Assembly (NCBI GenBank): GCA_019187225.1
Contig: JABAQQ010000011.1
Coordinates: forward strand, 1-64,000
Direction: 5' to 3'
Length of the DNA stretch: 64,000 nt
Source: Saprospiraceae bacterium
Lineage (GTDB): Bacteria > Bacteroidota > Bacteroidia > Chitinophagales > Saprospiraceae
Part shown: positions 9,097 to 17,056 of the stretch, one piece after another
How the letters are laid out: each line of letters begins with the position of its first letter
Numbering within the stretch: the stretch's first letter is position 1
The notes under the pieces: generated by a model
Database searches by the model: none
Seen by the model: only the letters and a program-made list of their open reading frames with translations
Told to the model about the DNA's origin: nothing
Made by a program: the position numbers and the translations under genes

Positions 9097-9493
9097 GATA
9101 GTCTCCTTTTGTTTGGGGTTACTGACGAAAAGTCGGTTGTCATGCGGATGCCGCCAGGCCCGGCGGAGATGTCAAAGAAGCAAGGAAGTGCTTGCACGAC
9201 TTTACCGGTTTATCGGCTTGCCTTTGATCATCTGCGACGGCGTATGACAGACTTTGATGCTCAGTACCAAAACAAAAGGAGCACAGGACAAAAGTCAATA
9301 ACTTCAAAATCAGGTATGGAAATCCCTTTTTCAGAAACCCCAAAAGTTGGACGGATGGAAGTGTCTGATTTGCATATATGGCTACGAGGCATTCACCACG
9401 AAGACGGCTGAAAAAACACGTCTGGATAATATGCCTATTCCGGTAGTGGGTCATTTGATGGTAGGGCGCTAAAAGAGTTATGGCTAATTGTTG
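9097..9493. other. Stretch without recognised gene, possible plus-strand transcript
   Basis: About 400 bp between the small gene (minus) and the primase gene (minus). Open frames on both strands are unconvincing; the best plus-strand candidate is a 55-codon frame ending at 9411 (starting MTDFDAQYQNKRSTG). A plus-strand terminator follows at 9494-9526, so a short mRNA or untranslated RNA may be made here. Confidence 0.35.
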
Positions 9494-9526
9494 TCCGGAC
9501 GGCAGGGTGCCCTACTCCGGTTTTTT
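9494..9526 (+). terminator. Plus-strand Rho-independent terminator without an obvious gene
   Basis: TCCGGA/TCCGG outer pairing (9494-9499 with 9516-9520) encloses AGGG/CCCT (9504-9507 with 9510-9513) and is followed by six T at 9521-9526. On the minus strand there is no T run after the hairpin, so it is not the primase terminator. Confidence 0.6.
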
Positions 9527-9530
9527 GCTT

Positions 9531-10523
9531 TCAGGATCGGGTAGGTGGAAAAATGGCCAAAGTCTCTGAGTCGAACTCTGCTCTCAAAGCATCGTTCAAG
9601 TCTGAATGTGGTGCAAATTGTTGGCTTCGGACCGTCATCGAGGTCGGAAATTCGGCCAAAAACTTCTCCGTACATTTCTGGCCGGGCGCATTGTTGTCCA
9701 GGAAAGTATCAATATGCTTATATCCGAATTTACGTATCGCGTCCACAGTGCGCTGAAAAGATGAAAGCGAGTGCATGATTATGGCATCCCCTTCAAGCCG
9801 GTCGGCTTTCATAAGCATCAGCAACGACAAAAAGTCCGTCATCCCTTCAAAAACGCTTACTGACTTCCGTTCCAGCCCCTTGCCCCGAATGACGGTAATA
9901 TCCCGCTTGATCAGGGCCGATTTGAATTTATATCGGTCCGAAGCGGTCCGGATTTCGTAGCCGCCACTTTCATTCTCCATGCCGAAAGCGAAAAAGACTT
10001 TGTTGCGGGTTTTGTTGCGATACTGCACCTCCTTCAGGTACAGCCTGGCCAGGTCAGCGGGGATTTTACGTTGCTTTTCCAAGTAATCCAGAATGGCCGG
10101 ATTCCTGATTTCGTGGGCTTCCAAAAATTCCAGTTCGCGCTGCGCTTCCGGTGGAGTCTCCTCCTGCTCGCTCTGCTGTTGAAAGGAGACAAGGCTGGAC
10201 GGATTCCGGGATAGTCCCCCTGCCCTGTCCGAATGTTCGAATAAACTGCCTGGGTACAAGTTTCGCAAAAAAGCCAGAGCCTCTTTGAACTGGATGCCCT
10301 GGTGCCGCATTACGAAGTCAAGGACATTGCCCCCGGCATCTCCGAAGTCGTTCCATATCCATTTACCGCCCAGGAAGGAAGTATGGAAGGACGGTTCTTT
10401 TTCATTCCGGAAGGGCGACCGGTACCAAAGTTCTCGACCGCCTTTAGTCACTTGCACCGGCTCATAACCCAGTCGGGACAGCAAATCAGGAAGATCAATC
10501 TTCTTGGCCTGTTCGCTGTTCAT
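9531..10523 (-). CDS. CHC2-like/Toprim DNA primase of mobile-element type
   Basis: 330 residues. The N-terminal part (YRSPFRNEKEPSFH, then WIWNDFGDAGGNVLDFVM) is the CHC2 fold, but the zinc ligands are replaced (SPFRN instead of CPFHx, and Asn/Asp where Cys is expected), a known variation in element-borne primases. A linker with DLARLYLKEVQYRNK leads to the Toprim domain (SVFEGMTDFLSLL, then DTFLDNNAPGQKC), which holds the Glu and the D-N-x-x-G metal site. It probably primes replication of a plasmid or integrated element. It is preceded by the replication-type helix-turn-helix gene on the same strand. Confidence 0.88.
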   Translation of the reverse strand: MNSEQAKKIDLPDLLSRLGYEPVQVTKGGRELWYRSPFRNEKEPSFHTSFLGGKWIWNDFGDAGGNVLDFVMRHQGIQFKEALAFLRNLYPGSLFEHSDRAGGLSRNPSSLVSFQQQSEQEETPPEAQRELEFLEAHEIRNPAILDYLEKQRKIPADLARLYLKEVQYRNKTRNKVFFAFGMENESGGYEIRTASDRYKFKSALIKRDITVIRGKGLERKSVSVFEGMTDFLSLLMLMKADRLEGDAIIMHSLSSFQRTVDAIRKFGYKHIDTFLDNNAPGQKCTEKFLAEFPTSMTVRSQQFAPHSDLNDALRAEFDSETLAIFPPTRS

Positions 10524-10665
10524 TGCCTTTCAGCCCGTCTCTTTTTTTTCACCAGTAAAAGCCCCCTGCTCTTTTTGGGGTAACTCGGACTAAAACCTTA
10601 CCCCCTGCTTCCATCGAAAGCAATGAACAATCCTCTGAAAATGGGTAAAATGATGACTTATGGAA

Positions 10666-11226
10666 TCAGGAAGGCGGTTTTTCAGGCATGACCAAACCGG
10701 AAGATGCAGCAAAACGCTCCAGGGTGTCCCACAGGCCATCGTCCATACGCCTATTTATATATGTATTACCATTAGTCTCGGCCTTTAATGTCACATCTAA
10801 GTTTTCTGCGGCTTTGCGCTCCGTTTGGGATTTTCGAAACCGCGTGAATCGAATTGCGGGGAAATTCAGCCATACCCGGATGCCGGTGTAGCGGCCAATC
10901 CGGTCTTTGGTGCGATTGTAGTACAGGTAGCCCTCCTCCGCTGCGTCCTGCAAATACCGGAAGATTTGCCTCCGACACCTACCCAAATGCTTAGCCAGGA
11001 TGCCGGTGGTTGTTTCAATCGCGCCTCTCTGCCCTGCCCAGCCGGATATGAGTGTCAGCATCAGCCGGGTCATCGGCATGAGGCGCGGGTTTTTGACGAA
11101 ACATTGTTTAATGGGTTTGACAAAGGTGTTGTTGTCCGGTGGTGCATCCATGTTCTTCCGGCGAGGTTTGGACGGATCACCGCCCTGCCCCACATACGGA
11201 AGCAAAGTCATCATTGGTGCGGTCAT
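10666..11226 (-). CDS. Helix-turn-helix protein resembling plasmid replication regulators
   Basis: Up to 186 residues; the Met at residue 26 (start 11151) is an alternative beginning. The core PRLMPMTRLMLTLISGWAG, followed by IETTTGILAKHLGRCRRQIFRYLQDAAEEGYL and YTGIRVWL, is a winged helix-turn-helix in which GRCRRQIFRYL is the recognition helix. This layout is common in plasmid replication or element control proteins. It lies upstream of the primase on the same strand, so the two may form a replication module. No catalytic motif is visible. Confidence 0.65.
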   Translation of the reverse strand: MTAPMMTLLPYVGQGGDPSKPRRKNMDAPPDNNTFVKPIKQCFVKNPRLMPMTRLMLTLISGWAGQRGAIETTTGILAKHLGRCRRQIFRYLQDAAEEGYLYYNRTKDRIGRYTGIRVWLNFPAIRFTRFRKSQTERKAAENLDVTLKAETNGNTYINRRMDDGLWDTLERFAASSGLVMPEKPPS

Positions 11227-11917
11227 GGCCAGGGGGGGAGAAAGTCCCTGCCCTCCTCCGGGTTGGAATAAATGCAGTTTGATTTTTCATGCTCTGATCA
11301 AAGCGACGATCTCAAAAACCGCCCTTCACCGAGGTTGTGGGAAGGAGCAAAATCAGGATGCAAAAAAGGCTTTGCCCAGTCAGATTTGACTTGCATTCCG
11401 ATTCGCAAAGCGGTACCATTTAAATGGAAAGATTAAAGAGCCCCGCTCAAATTTGAAAAGCCGCAGCGCCAACTGCGGTTTTTTCTATGCCGGTTTTAAT
11501 GGATCGATTGGCTTCCTCCTTTGGGGTTGAAGTTGACATAATGCCTTCCCGCTGAGGGGAAGGGCGGTGATAAAACCGGATTTTAAAGGCCAATCCGAAT
11601 CTATCTCGCTTTACGTTAGCAAAAGTTAAGTGGTTATTCAAGCGTTTAACGGCTTAACGTCAAGCGTAAAGTGAGAAACGAGCATTATCAGCCATTTAGA
11701 AACGCTGAACGGAAAGCAAAACCGGAAAACTTACGGTTACTGACGTCAGGAAACGTCTGTTTCCGTTAAGCTCGGTGCATCGTTTTACGCATCTTGACGG
11801 AAAGAACGATCCTTAACGTCAGGGCAGGGGACTCGCGCTCTTTTTCCCACTTCCCAACCCGCCGGTTTTTACGGTATAGTTTACAGGGATTAACGGTCTT
11901 TTACGGGAGCGATCAGC
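11227..11917. other. Long non-coding control region between divergent plasmid-type genes
   Basis: About 690 bp between the minus-strand HTH gene and the plus-strand KfrA-like gene. It contains the hairpin at 11461-11484 and an imperfect inverted repeat of CTCGCTTTACG with CGTAAAGTGAG (near 11603 and 11664). Many short copies of the words TTAACG and ACGTCA lie between 11600 and 11830. The position and repeat content fit an operator or origin region. No convincing gene was found in it. Confidence 0.45.
11461..11484. terminator. Hairpin terminator, possibly bidirectional
   Basis: CCGCAG (11461-11466) pairs with CTGCGG (11473-11478), followed by six T on the plus strand; AAAAG on the other side gives a shorter T run on the minus strand. 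No gene ends immediately before it on either strand. Confidence 0.5.
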
Positions 11918-12100
11918 ATGTTCATTTCACCAACCGATGCCGTCAAGATGTATGACGTAAGCAAGCCGACTTTGTACAAGGATATGTCGGACGGCACGAT
12001 TTCCTTCACCAAAGACGACCGGGACCGGCGTAAAATTAACGTCGCGGAACTGGACCGCCTTTACGCCAAAAGGCCGGATGCCCCGGAGGGTTTAACGTCA
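11654..12100 (+). repeat. Recurrent TTAACGTCA motif upstream of and inside the KfrA-like gene
   Basis: TTAACGTCA occurs exactly at 11654-11662, 11813-11821 and 12092-12100. Close copies are TGACGTCA at 11741-11748, TTAACGTC at 12036-12043 and TGAACGTCA near 12135. All exact copies are in the same orientation. They may be binding sites for the helix-turn-helix protein encoded here, or iterons. Confidence 0.5.
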
Positions 12101-12541
12101 ACGAACGGAAATAAACTGGACGGCTTGACGGAACTGAACGTCAACGATCAGCACCTTGTCCAGCAGGTAAAATCAATCCGGGAGCAAATCGAGCAATCCC
12201 GAAACCGGGAGATTGAACTTCTGGAAGCGCAGATCGAGCAATTCAAAGACCAGATCGAAAACCTGCACCGGCACCTGGATGAAACGCGGGAAGAGCACCG
12301 GGTTTACGTAAGACTTCTGGAAGATAAACGGGAAGAGCAGGGGGCTAAAACTTCCCAATGGGATCAAAAATTCCAGGCAATGGAGCGGCAATTAAGCACC
12401 CTCCAAGATCAAAACAAACTACTGGTCGCCAGAGAGGAAGAACGGAAAAAACGCATCGAGGAAAGGCGGCGGAAACAGGCAATCGAAAAACGGCTGGAGC
12501 AGGAACGAAAACAGCGTTTTTGGAATCGGCTGTTTGGGTGA
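11918..12541 (+). CDS. KfrA-like plasmid DNA-binding protein with coiled coil
   Basis: 207 residues. Residues 1-50 (MFISPTDAVKMYDVSKPTLY, RRKINVAELDRLYAKR) form a MerR/excisionase-like helix-turn-helix. Residues about 75-200 are a long charged coiled coil (REQIEQSRNREIELLEAQIE and similar) ending in ERKQRFWNRLFG. This organisation, including the basic terminal FW-RLFG, is seen in proteins encoded next to replication genes on small plasmids, where they are thought to assist replication control or partition. The TTAACGTCA motifs ahead of and within the gene suggest autoregulation. Confidence 0.75.
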   Translation: MFISPTDAVKMYDVSKPTLYKDMSDGTISFTKDDRDRRKINVAELDRLYAKRPDAPEGLTSTNGNKLDGLTELNVNDQHLVQQVKSIREQIEQSRNREIELLEAQIEQFKDQIENLHRHLDETREEHRVYVRLLEDKREEQGAKTSQWDQKFQAMERQLSTLQDQNKLLVAREEERKKRIEERRRKQAIEKRLEQERKQRFWNRLFG

Positions 12542-12559
12542 GCGGGCAGGGCAGTGGGC

Positions 12560-12844
12560 TTAGATTTCGATGTCCAGGTCTTCCTTGCGCAGATCGGGGT
12601 TCTTATCCAGGTCTTTATCGGACAAGCCCAGGTCAAAATCTGCATCCATGCCGGGGAACATATCGGCCTTGTCTAATTCCTTTTCGATAACGAATTGCTT
12701 GGCTCCGGCCATGAGACCTTCGAAGTAGGGGAGTTCTACCCCTTCGAGGCCGGGCAGCAACGCTTTTGCCAGTTCCGGCTCGAATTTTTGAAGGAGGTAA
12801 CCGGCGTTGAAGCCTTTGGTGAGCAGTTCTTCATTCATTTCCAT
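12560..12844 (-). CDS. Small acidic conserved hypothetical protein
   Basis: 94 residues (start may be the second Met, MNEELLTKGFNAGYLLQKFE). The opening NAGYLLQKFEPELAKALLPG and LPYFEGLMAGAKQF recall a small conserved Bacteroidota family of unknown function. The tail is strongly acidic (DADFDLGLSDKDLDKNPDLR). It lies 3 bp downstream of the HTH gene on the same strand, so the two are probably cotranscribed. An antitoxin-like or adaptor role is possible but not shown. Confidence 0.65.
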   Translation of the reverse strand: MEMNEELLTKGFNAGYLLQKFEPELAKALLPGLEGVELPYFEGLMAGAKQFVIEKELDKADMFPGMDADFDLGLSDKDLDKNPDLRKEDLDIEI

Positions 12845-12847
12845 GTC

Positions 12848-13141
12848 CTACTTTTCGATATGTTTTTCAATAAATGCGAAGATGGAGGCACGGTTATAAA
12901 GCAGGTGTTTTTCCGTTGTTTTAGAGCGCTGAATGGTCCCCTCCTTACAAAATTTGCTGAGCGTTTCTTCGGAGTTAATTCGCAAAAGACGCATTGCTTC
13001 TTCTTTTTTTACCCATGGGTCATTTTCTATGGCATTCGCTGCCTTAATTTTTTCTACTAGCTTGTCCAACAATTCCTCGACCTCTCTGGCGTTCAGGCAG
13101 ATCAGCTCCGTTTTTTGACTGTTGGGTGGAAGGTCGAACAT
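12848..13141 (-). CDS. Excisionase-like helix-turn-helix protein
   Basis: 97 residues from MFDLPPNSQKTELICLN; an upstream ATG at 13186 would add 15 residues. After a helical segment (REVEELLDKLVEKIK) comes WVKKEEAMRLLRINSEETLSKFCKEG and LYNRASIFAFIEKH, the helix-turn-helix 17/excisionase pattern common on Bacteroidota mobile elements. It heads a two-gene unit with the acidic protein. No integrase partner is present in the window. Confidence 0.72.
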   Translation of the reverse strand: MFDLPPNSQKTELICLNAREVEELLDKLVEKIKAANAIENDPWVKKEEAMRLLRINSEETLSKFCKEGTIQRSKTTEKHLLYNRASIFAFIEKHIEK

Positions 13142-13324
13142 GGAAAGAGAATTCAACGTTTTTATTGATAGGCTAAGGTATGACAATTTTTAAAAGGGAA
13201 GGGAGGGTGAAGTTTCTAAAAGCGCTGTTTTTCTTATGGATTTGAACGGTCATACCGCCGAATCGCCTGCAAAGCCAACATAGTGGGCGACTATAGAAAT
13301 ACAGTGTTTAGAGCGCTTTTATTT

Positions 13325-14416
13325 TCAATGTATCAGTTCTCTAAAAGTTAAGAGACCATTTTTAAATTCAAATTCCACAATCTGCCTTGTTTTGTTTGCG
13401 CCTGTACTTTCTACAAAACTATTGTAAATTCTGCTTTCATCGCCATTCTCAACAAAAACTGTAAATGGAACTTTACTCCGTTTTTCTCTGTCACTATAAA
13501 AATTGACTGAAACTGTATGCTTTCCCATTGGGACAACATCCCAACTCACATTTTCTTGTGGATTGCTTACAAGTGTGCCACCAGCATTTGCATCAACATC
13601 CAACTTGCCAATTGAACCGTTATATTCAAGGATTTTATTTTGATAGTTAATTTTCCTACCTCCATCAGTATTTATATGTAAGTCCAAGTCGTCGGTCGTA
13701 TTCCAAGACAAATTAACTCTTAAACTTCCTCTTTCTCCTTGCAACACTTCCTTACTCAAATTTATCAATCTTGCCAATTCTATTTGTTCCTGTTGCTTAT
13801 TTTCTTCGGGCGAATTTATGTAGGCTCTGTATTGCTTCGCAACCAACTTATCAATAAGTTTATTTCTGCGCGCTTCTGCGGTTTCTACAATTTTAAGGGG
13901 ATCAGTTTTCTCAACCTCTTGTGGTAAAGTTTTTATGTAACGAATAACCTCCTGTAACTCAATGTAAATAAAATACAGTATTGGAATATTCCCTAGTCTC
14001 ATTACACCAAATCTTATATCTTCCTCCTTATATTGTGATTTCGAGAATATTTTCTTATATGGGTATTTATTGGTGTCTCTTTTATACCTTGTTAAATCTC
14101 TATCAAATGAAATCAAGTATTTCGGACTAAATTGCACAATACCATTTTCATTTTTGGAAATTTCATTCATTATTTCTTTGTAAACATAGGTTTTTACAAA
14201 ACTTTCCTGCTCCTTTAAATTTGAAAACTCAACTTCGGTTTTGAGTTTGTCAGGGTCAAGTTCAGAAAATAGGGAAATTCCTCCTTTGTCAGAAAAGAAA
14301 AGTTCGATTATGGGTTTAATAAATTCCTCGTTCACCCTTTTCCGCATTTTCGGGTTAAGAGTAACAACTAGATTAAATGGACTAATTACACTACTTGCAG
14401 AATTATGCTTTATCAT
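13325..14416 (-). CDS. Third component of McrBC-like operon: DUF2135/YfaP-like C-terminal domain
   Basis: 363 residues. Residues 1-225 are a mixed, Lys-rich helical region without recognised motif. Residues about 230-325 (GSLRVNLSWNTTDDLDLHIN, GRKINYQNK, GKLDVDANAGG, ENVSWDVVPMGKHTVSVNFY) match the DUF2135/YfaP beta-sandwich pattern, in which DLDLH and LDVDAN probably bind a divalent metal. No signal peptide is seen, so it acts in the cytoplasm. It overlaps the nuclease gene by 4 bp (ATGA), so translation is coupled. Strongly AT-rich. Its role in the system is unknown; a target- or ligand-recognition subunit is an inference. Confidence 0.75.
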   Translation of the reverse strand: MIKHNSASSVISPFNLVVTLNPKMRKRVNEEFIKPIIELFFSDKGGISLFSELDPDKLKTEVEFSNLKEQESFVKTYVYKEIMNEISKNENGIVQFSPKYLISFDRDLTRYKRDTNKYPYKKIFSKSQYKEEDIRFGVMRLGNIPILYFIYIELQEVIRYIKTLPQEVEKTDPLKIVETAEARRNKLIDKLVAKQYRAYINSPEENKQQEQIELARLINLSKEVLQGERGSLRVNLSWNTTDDLDLHINTDGGRKINYQNKILEYNGSIGKLDVDANAGGTLVSNPQENVSWDVVPMGKHTVSVNFYSDREKRSKVPFTVFVENGDESRIYNSFVESTGANKTRQIVEFEFKNGLLTFRELIH

Positions 14417-16029
14417 GCCAATGATTGTTTTAAATAAAATTCTTGTAGCGTTTTAAAATTAATTTTGACCACTTTTATCTGACTTTTGTTGAAGTATGGG
14501 TTGTTTATCACTTCAACTTGCTCCAATACTGAGGGGTCACTTGAAAAGAAGGGAATCCAAAATTCGCTTTGGGTTTTGGCTGACCAATTTTGCTGAACAG
14601 TCCATTCATAAACCAATTGTTTATGGATGTCTTCTTTCACTTTGTTTTCACCTTTTTCATCAATGTAAAAAGGCGAATATGTTTCATAATCCGATATTCT
14701 CATATATTTGTAATCAATAATCTGATAGGGGGCTTCTGAATACAAATCTTCAAGTTCTTCGTTTGCGACTTTTAAGAATTGCCGAAAATCATTTTCGTAC
14801 ATAAAAAAATATTTCCTTCCTGGCTGTAAGTAATTTTCTTCTATTTGAACATATCTTTCATAAGCATAGAATATCTTGGGATAAGAATTTCGCAGGTTAG
14901 GGTAATCTAAAAAAACAATACTATGTGCCCTCTTTTGGTATTTTATTATTTGCTTTGACGAAAAAATATTGCTAATACTCTTTGCAATTGGCTCTAAGAC
15001 TAAATCAGGTTTTAACTTTCTGACAACTTGCAAATTATTAATCCTTAAATCAAATGGATTAAGAAAATCTTTATAGAGTTCATTTGCGATTAATGTTCCG
15101 TCAACATCAGCATAGATTACCCGGCCTCTATATTTGGTTTCATTGATGGCATATGTTTGACACATATCTTCCCAAACATCATAAAAACTACTAAAACCCC
15201 AATAGATACCGTCATTATCCTCATGTCTTTCGCCATACAAAAACGCCTCAATCGCTTCGTAAAAATGCCAGTAGTCCTCGTCTTTATATGTAGTTTCAAT
15301 ATCAATTTCATCAAGTTTCGCTCTTAAAATATCTACTGTCTCGGCAAATGTTTTCTCTCCAAATAATTTACTATCTGGTTGTAAATGTTCCTCCTTAAAT
15401 TGGTCAGCAAGTTCAATTGCTTTGATTGTGATAGTTTCAACTTCTTCTAATTCTGCTTTTATCTCTGCATAAATGAAGCAAAACAGTTGAAGAATAGGAG
15501 GGCTACTTTTTACAATCACATTTTTAGCAATATTCATCTCATCGAGATAAATTACATCATCTTCAAGATAAATGGCTTGATGTAAATACCTATGAAGTTT
15601 AGAATAATCTATCTCATGGCTCCTTACTTGTTTTTTTTCTAATGCAGAAATTCTTAACTCGTCGTAACCCGCAATTATCTTCTCTATTGAATTAAGTTTT
15701 CCATAAAAAACAGATTGTTCTTTATTTTCGTTGATAAAACTAAACCCATTTTCATTTTCAATAATACCGTCTCTGTCGATTGTTATATCTTCTTCGTTTA
15801 ATTCCTCTTGTTTTTTTTGTAGATAGGTTTTAAAGGTTCGATACATCTTAAAAAAGAAACCTTTTACTTGGTCGAAATCCCCTTCATCAAAGTCTTTGAA
15901 ACCTAATGGCAGCCAAAACTCTAGTTGCTCATCATCTTGTCGGCTTCTTTGGATGCCGACAAATGAGTAGTTTCGACGACCGTGTTCTTCGTCATTTTTT
16001 ATAATTTTTATGTTATTGAGGTCAAACAT
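14413..16029 (-). CDS. McrC/LlaJI-like PD-(D/E)XK endonuclease subunit
   Basis: 538 residues. Residues 1-270 are an AT-rich, acidic helical region that may contact the motor subunit. The catalytic region shows SFYDVWEDMC (281-290), KLKPDLVLEP (338-347), YQIIDYKYM (435-443) and DIHKQLVYEW (467-476). These are the helical Glu, PD, D-x-K and Q-x-x-Y elements of PD-(D/E)XK nucleases of the McrC/LlaJI type. It overlaps the AAA gene by 8 bp and the downstream gene by 4 bp. Expected role: cleavage of foreign or modified DNA after translocation by the motor. The nuclease call is from motifs only. Confidence 0.78.
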   Translation of the reverse strand: MFDLNNIKIIKNDEEHGRRNYSFVGIQRSRQDDEQLEFWLPLGFKDFDEGDFDQVKGFFFKMYRTFKTYLQKKQEELNEEDITIDRDGIIENENGFSFINENKEQSVFYGKLNSIEKIIAGYDELRISALEKKQVRSHEIDYSKLHRYLHQAIYLEDDVIYLDEMNIAKNVIVKSSPPILQLFCFIYAEIKAELEEVETITIKAIELADQFKEEHLQPDSKLFGEKTFAETVDILRAKLDEIDIETTYKDEDYWHFYEAIEAFLYGERHEDNDGIYWGFSSFYDVWEDMCQTYAINETKYRGRVIYADVDGTLIANELYKDFLNPFDLRINNLQVVRKLKPDLVLEPIAKSISNIFSSKQIIKYQKRAHSIVFLDYPNLRNSYPKIFYAYERYVQIEENYLQPGRKYFFMYENDFRQFLKVANEELEDLYSEAPYQIIDYKYMRISDYETYSPFYIDEKGENKVKEDIHKQLVYEWTVQQNWSAKTQSEFWIPFFSSDPSVLEQVEVINNPYFNKSQIKVVKINFKTLQEFYLKQSLA

Positions 16030-17056
16030 TGAATTCTAAAATTCTCTGAACAAACTTTTTGACTACGGCTTGCTGAGTAAACTGCCCGAAAGTGACCAAA
16101 TCTCTCTCGTTCATCTCTAATAAATCTGTCAAAGGTTTTCGATTGGTATTGAAAACACTATCCCATACAAAGAACATCAACTTATTCTTTATGTGTTCAT
16201 GGTTAATTTCATGCTCGTTGATGAAGAGGTAACCAATCTGCTTATCTTCTATCTTTCTAACTGTTTTGTAGTGGCTACGAATGAAACCGTTTAATCTATC
16301 CACGAAATCATTCCATGCACAAATGTTTTGACCATATAGGTTAACTTGTCTGCCTGTTACGACACTTCTTTGATTATCATCTTCAATGTTCACAAACTCC
16401 CAATCCCAACGGCGTTTGAAAGCGTTATCCATAAAGTAGATTGAGTTGTCCGAGGTGTTCATGGTAGCGAGGAGTGAAAGATTGGGGGGTATGAAAATTC
16501 GTTTCTGTTTTAAGTCCATATTCAAGCAATCCACACGATTTTGAAATACTAAGTGATCCTGCACTTCATGGGTTTCTCCTGGAAACTTATATTCGTACTT
16601 GTTATCGGCAAGTGCTTTAAATTTTACGCCAATTAATTCAAGGATTGTAAGTATTTCAAGTTCTGTCACGTTGATAAAATATGATGACCAGCCATTGGGC
16701 TCTCGGTCAAGTAATTGAAATACTGTCCCAAAAATTGCAGCGGAATTACCCCTATTAATTTCATCAATAACTAACACCACGTTGTCGGGGCTATCAACAT
16801 TATCGAGAATATTCTTGTAGGCTTGCGATAGAGCAATCAAAAAATGCCCTGGATGAAATTTATATTCAACTCTACCTGCTTTTGTAAAAGGCACGAGTTT
16901 GCCCACAAAGTCTCCATATGTGTATTCTGGATGGAATACTGTTTTTATTATATTCGAATTGCTGGTTATCAACAATTGATTTGGAATGATGCTATTGACA
17001 ATCCTATGGCTTTTGCCTGTACCTGGGCTTCCGAAGAGAATTTTTTGAATGGGCAT
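16022..17056 (-). CDS. McrB-like AAA+ NTPase
   Basis: 344 residues. Walker A is FGSPGTGKS (8-16). The McrB-type insert is FHPEYTYGDFVGKL (41-54). Walker B is VVLVIDEINRGN (93-104), with sensor 1 at ATMNTSDNS (197-205) followed by NAFKRRWDWEF. McrB normally has MNTADRS, so the Arg after the Asp is replaced by Asn here. There is no N-terminal DNA-binding domain, unlike E. coli McrB, so target recognition must come from another subunit. It is the first gene of a three-gene, translationally coupled, AT-rich operon. It should form the ring motor that drives the nuclease. Confidence 0.88.
   Translation of the reverse strand: MPIQKILFGSPGTGKSHRIVNSIIPNQLLITSNSNIIKTVFHPEYTYGDFVGKLVPFTKAGRVEYKFHPGHFLIALSQAYKNILDNVDSPDNVVLVIDEINRGNSAAIFGTVFQLLDREPNGWSSYFINVTELEILTILELIGVKFKALADNKYEYKFPGETHEVQDHLVFQNRVDCLNMDLKQKRIFIPPNLSLLATMNTSDNSIYFMDNAFKRRWDWEFVNIEDDNQRSVVTGRQVNLYGQNICAWNDFVDRLNGFIRSHYKTVRKIEDKQIGYLFINEHEINHEHIKNKLMFFVWDSVFNTNRKPLTDLLEMNERDLVTFGQFTQQAVVKKFVQRILEFNV

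Noticed and set aside
11447-11641. 64-codon minus-strand frame upstream of the replication-type HTH gene
   Set aside because: It reads through the hairpin at 11461-11484 and shows no conserved pattern.
13325-17056. Classical two-subunit McrBC or a type I restriction system
   Set aside because: There is no N-terminal DNA-binding domain on the motor, no methylase or specificity subunit, and a third coupled gene is present.
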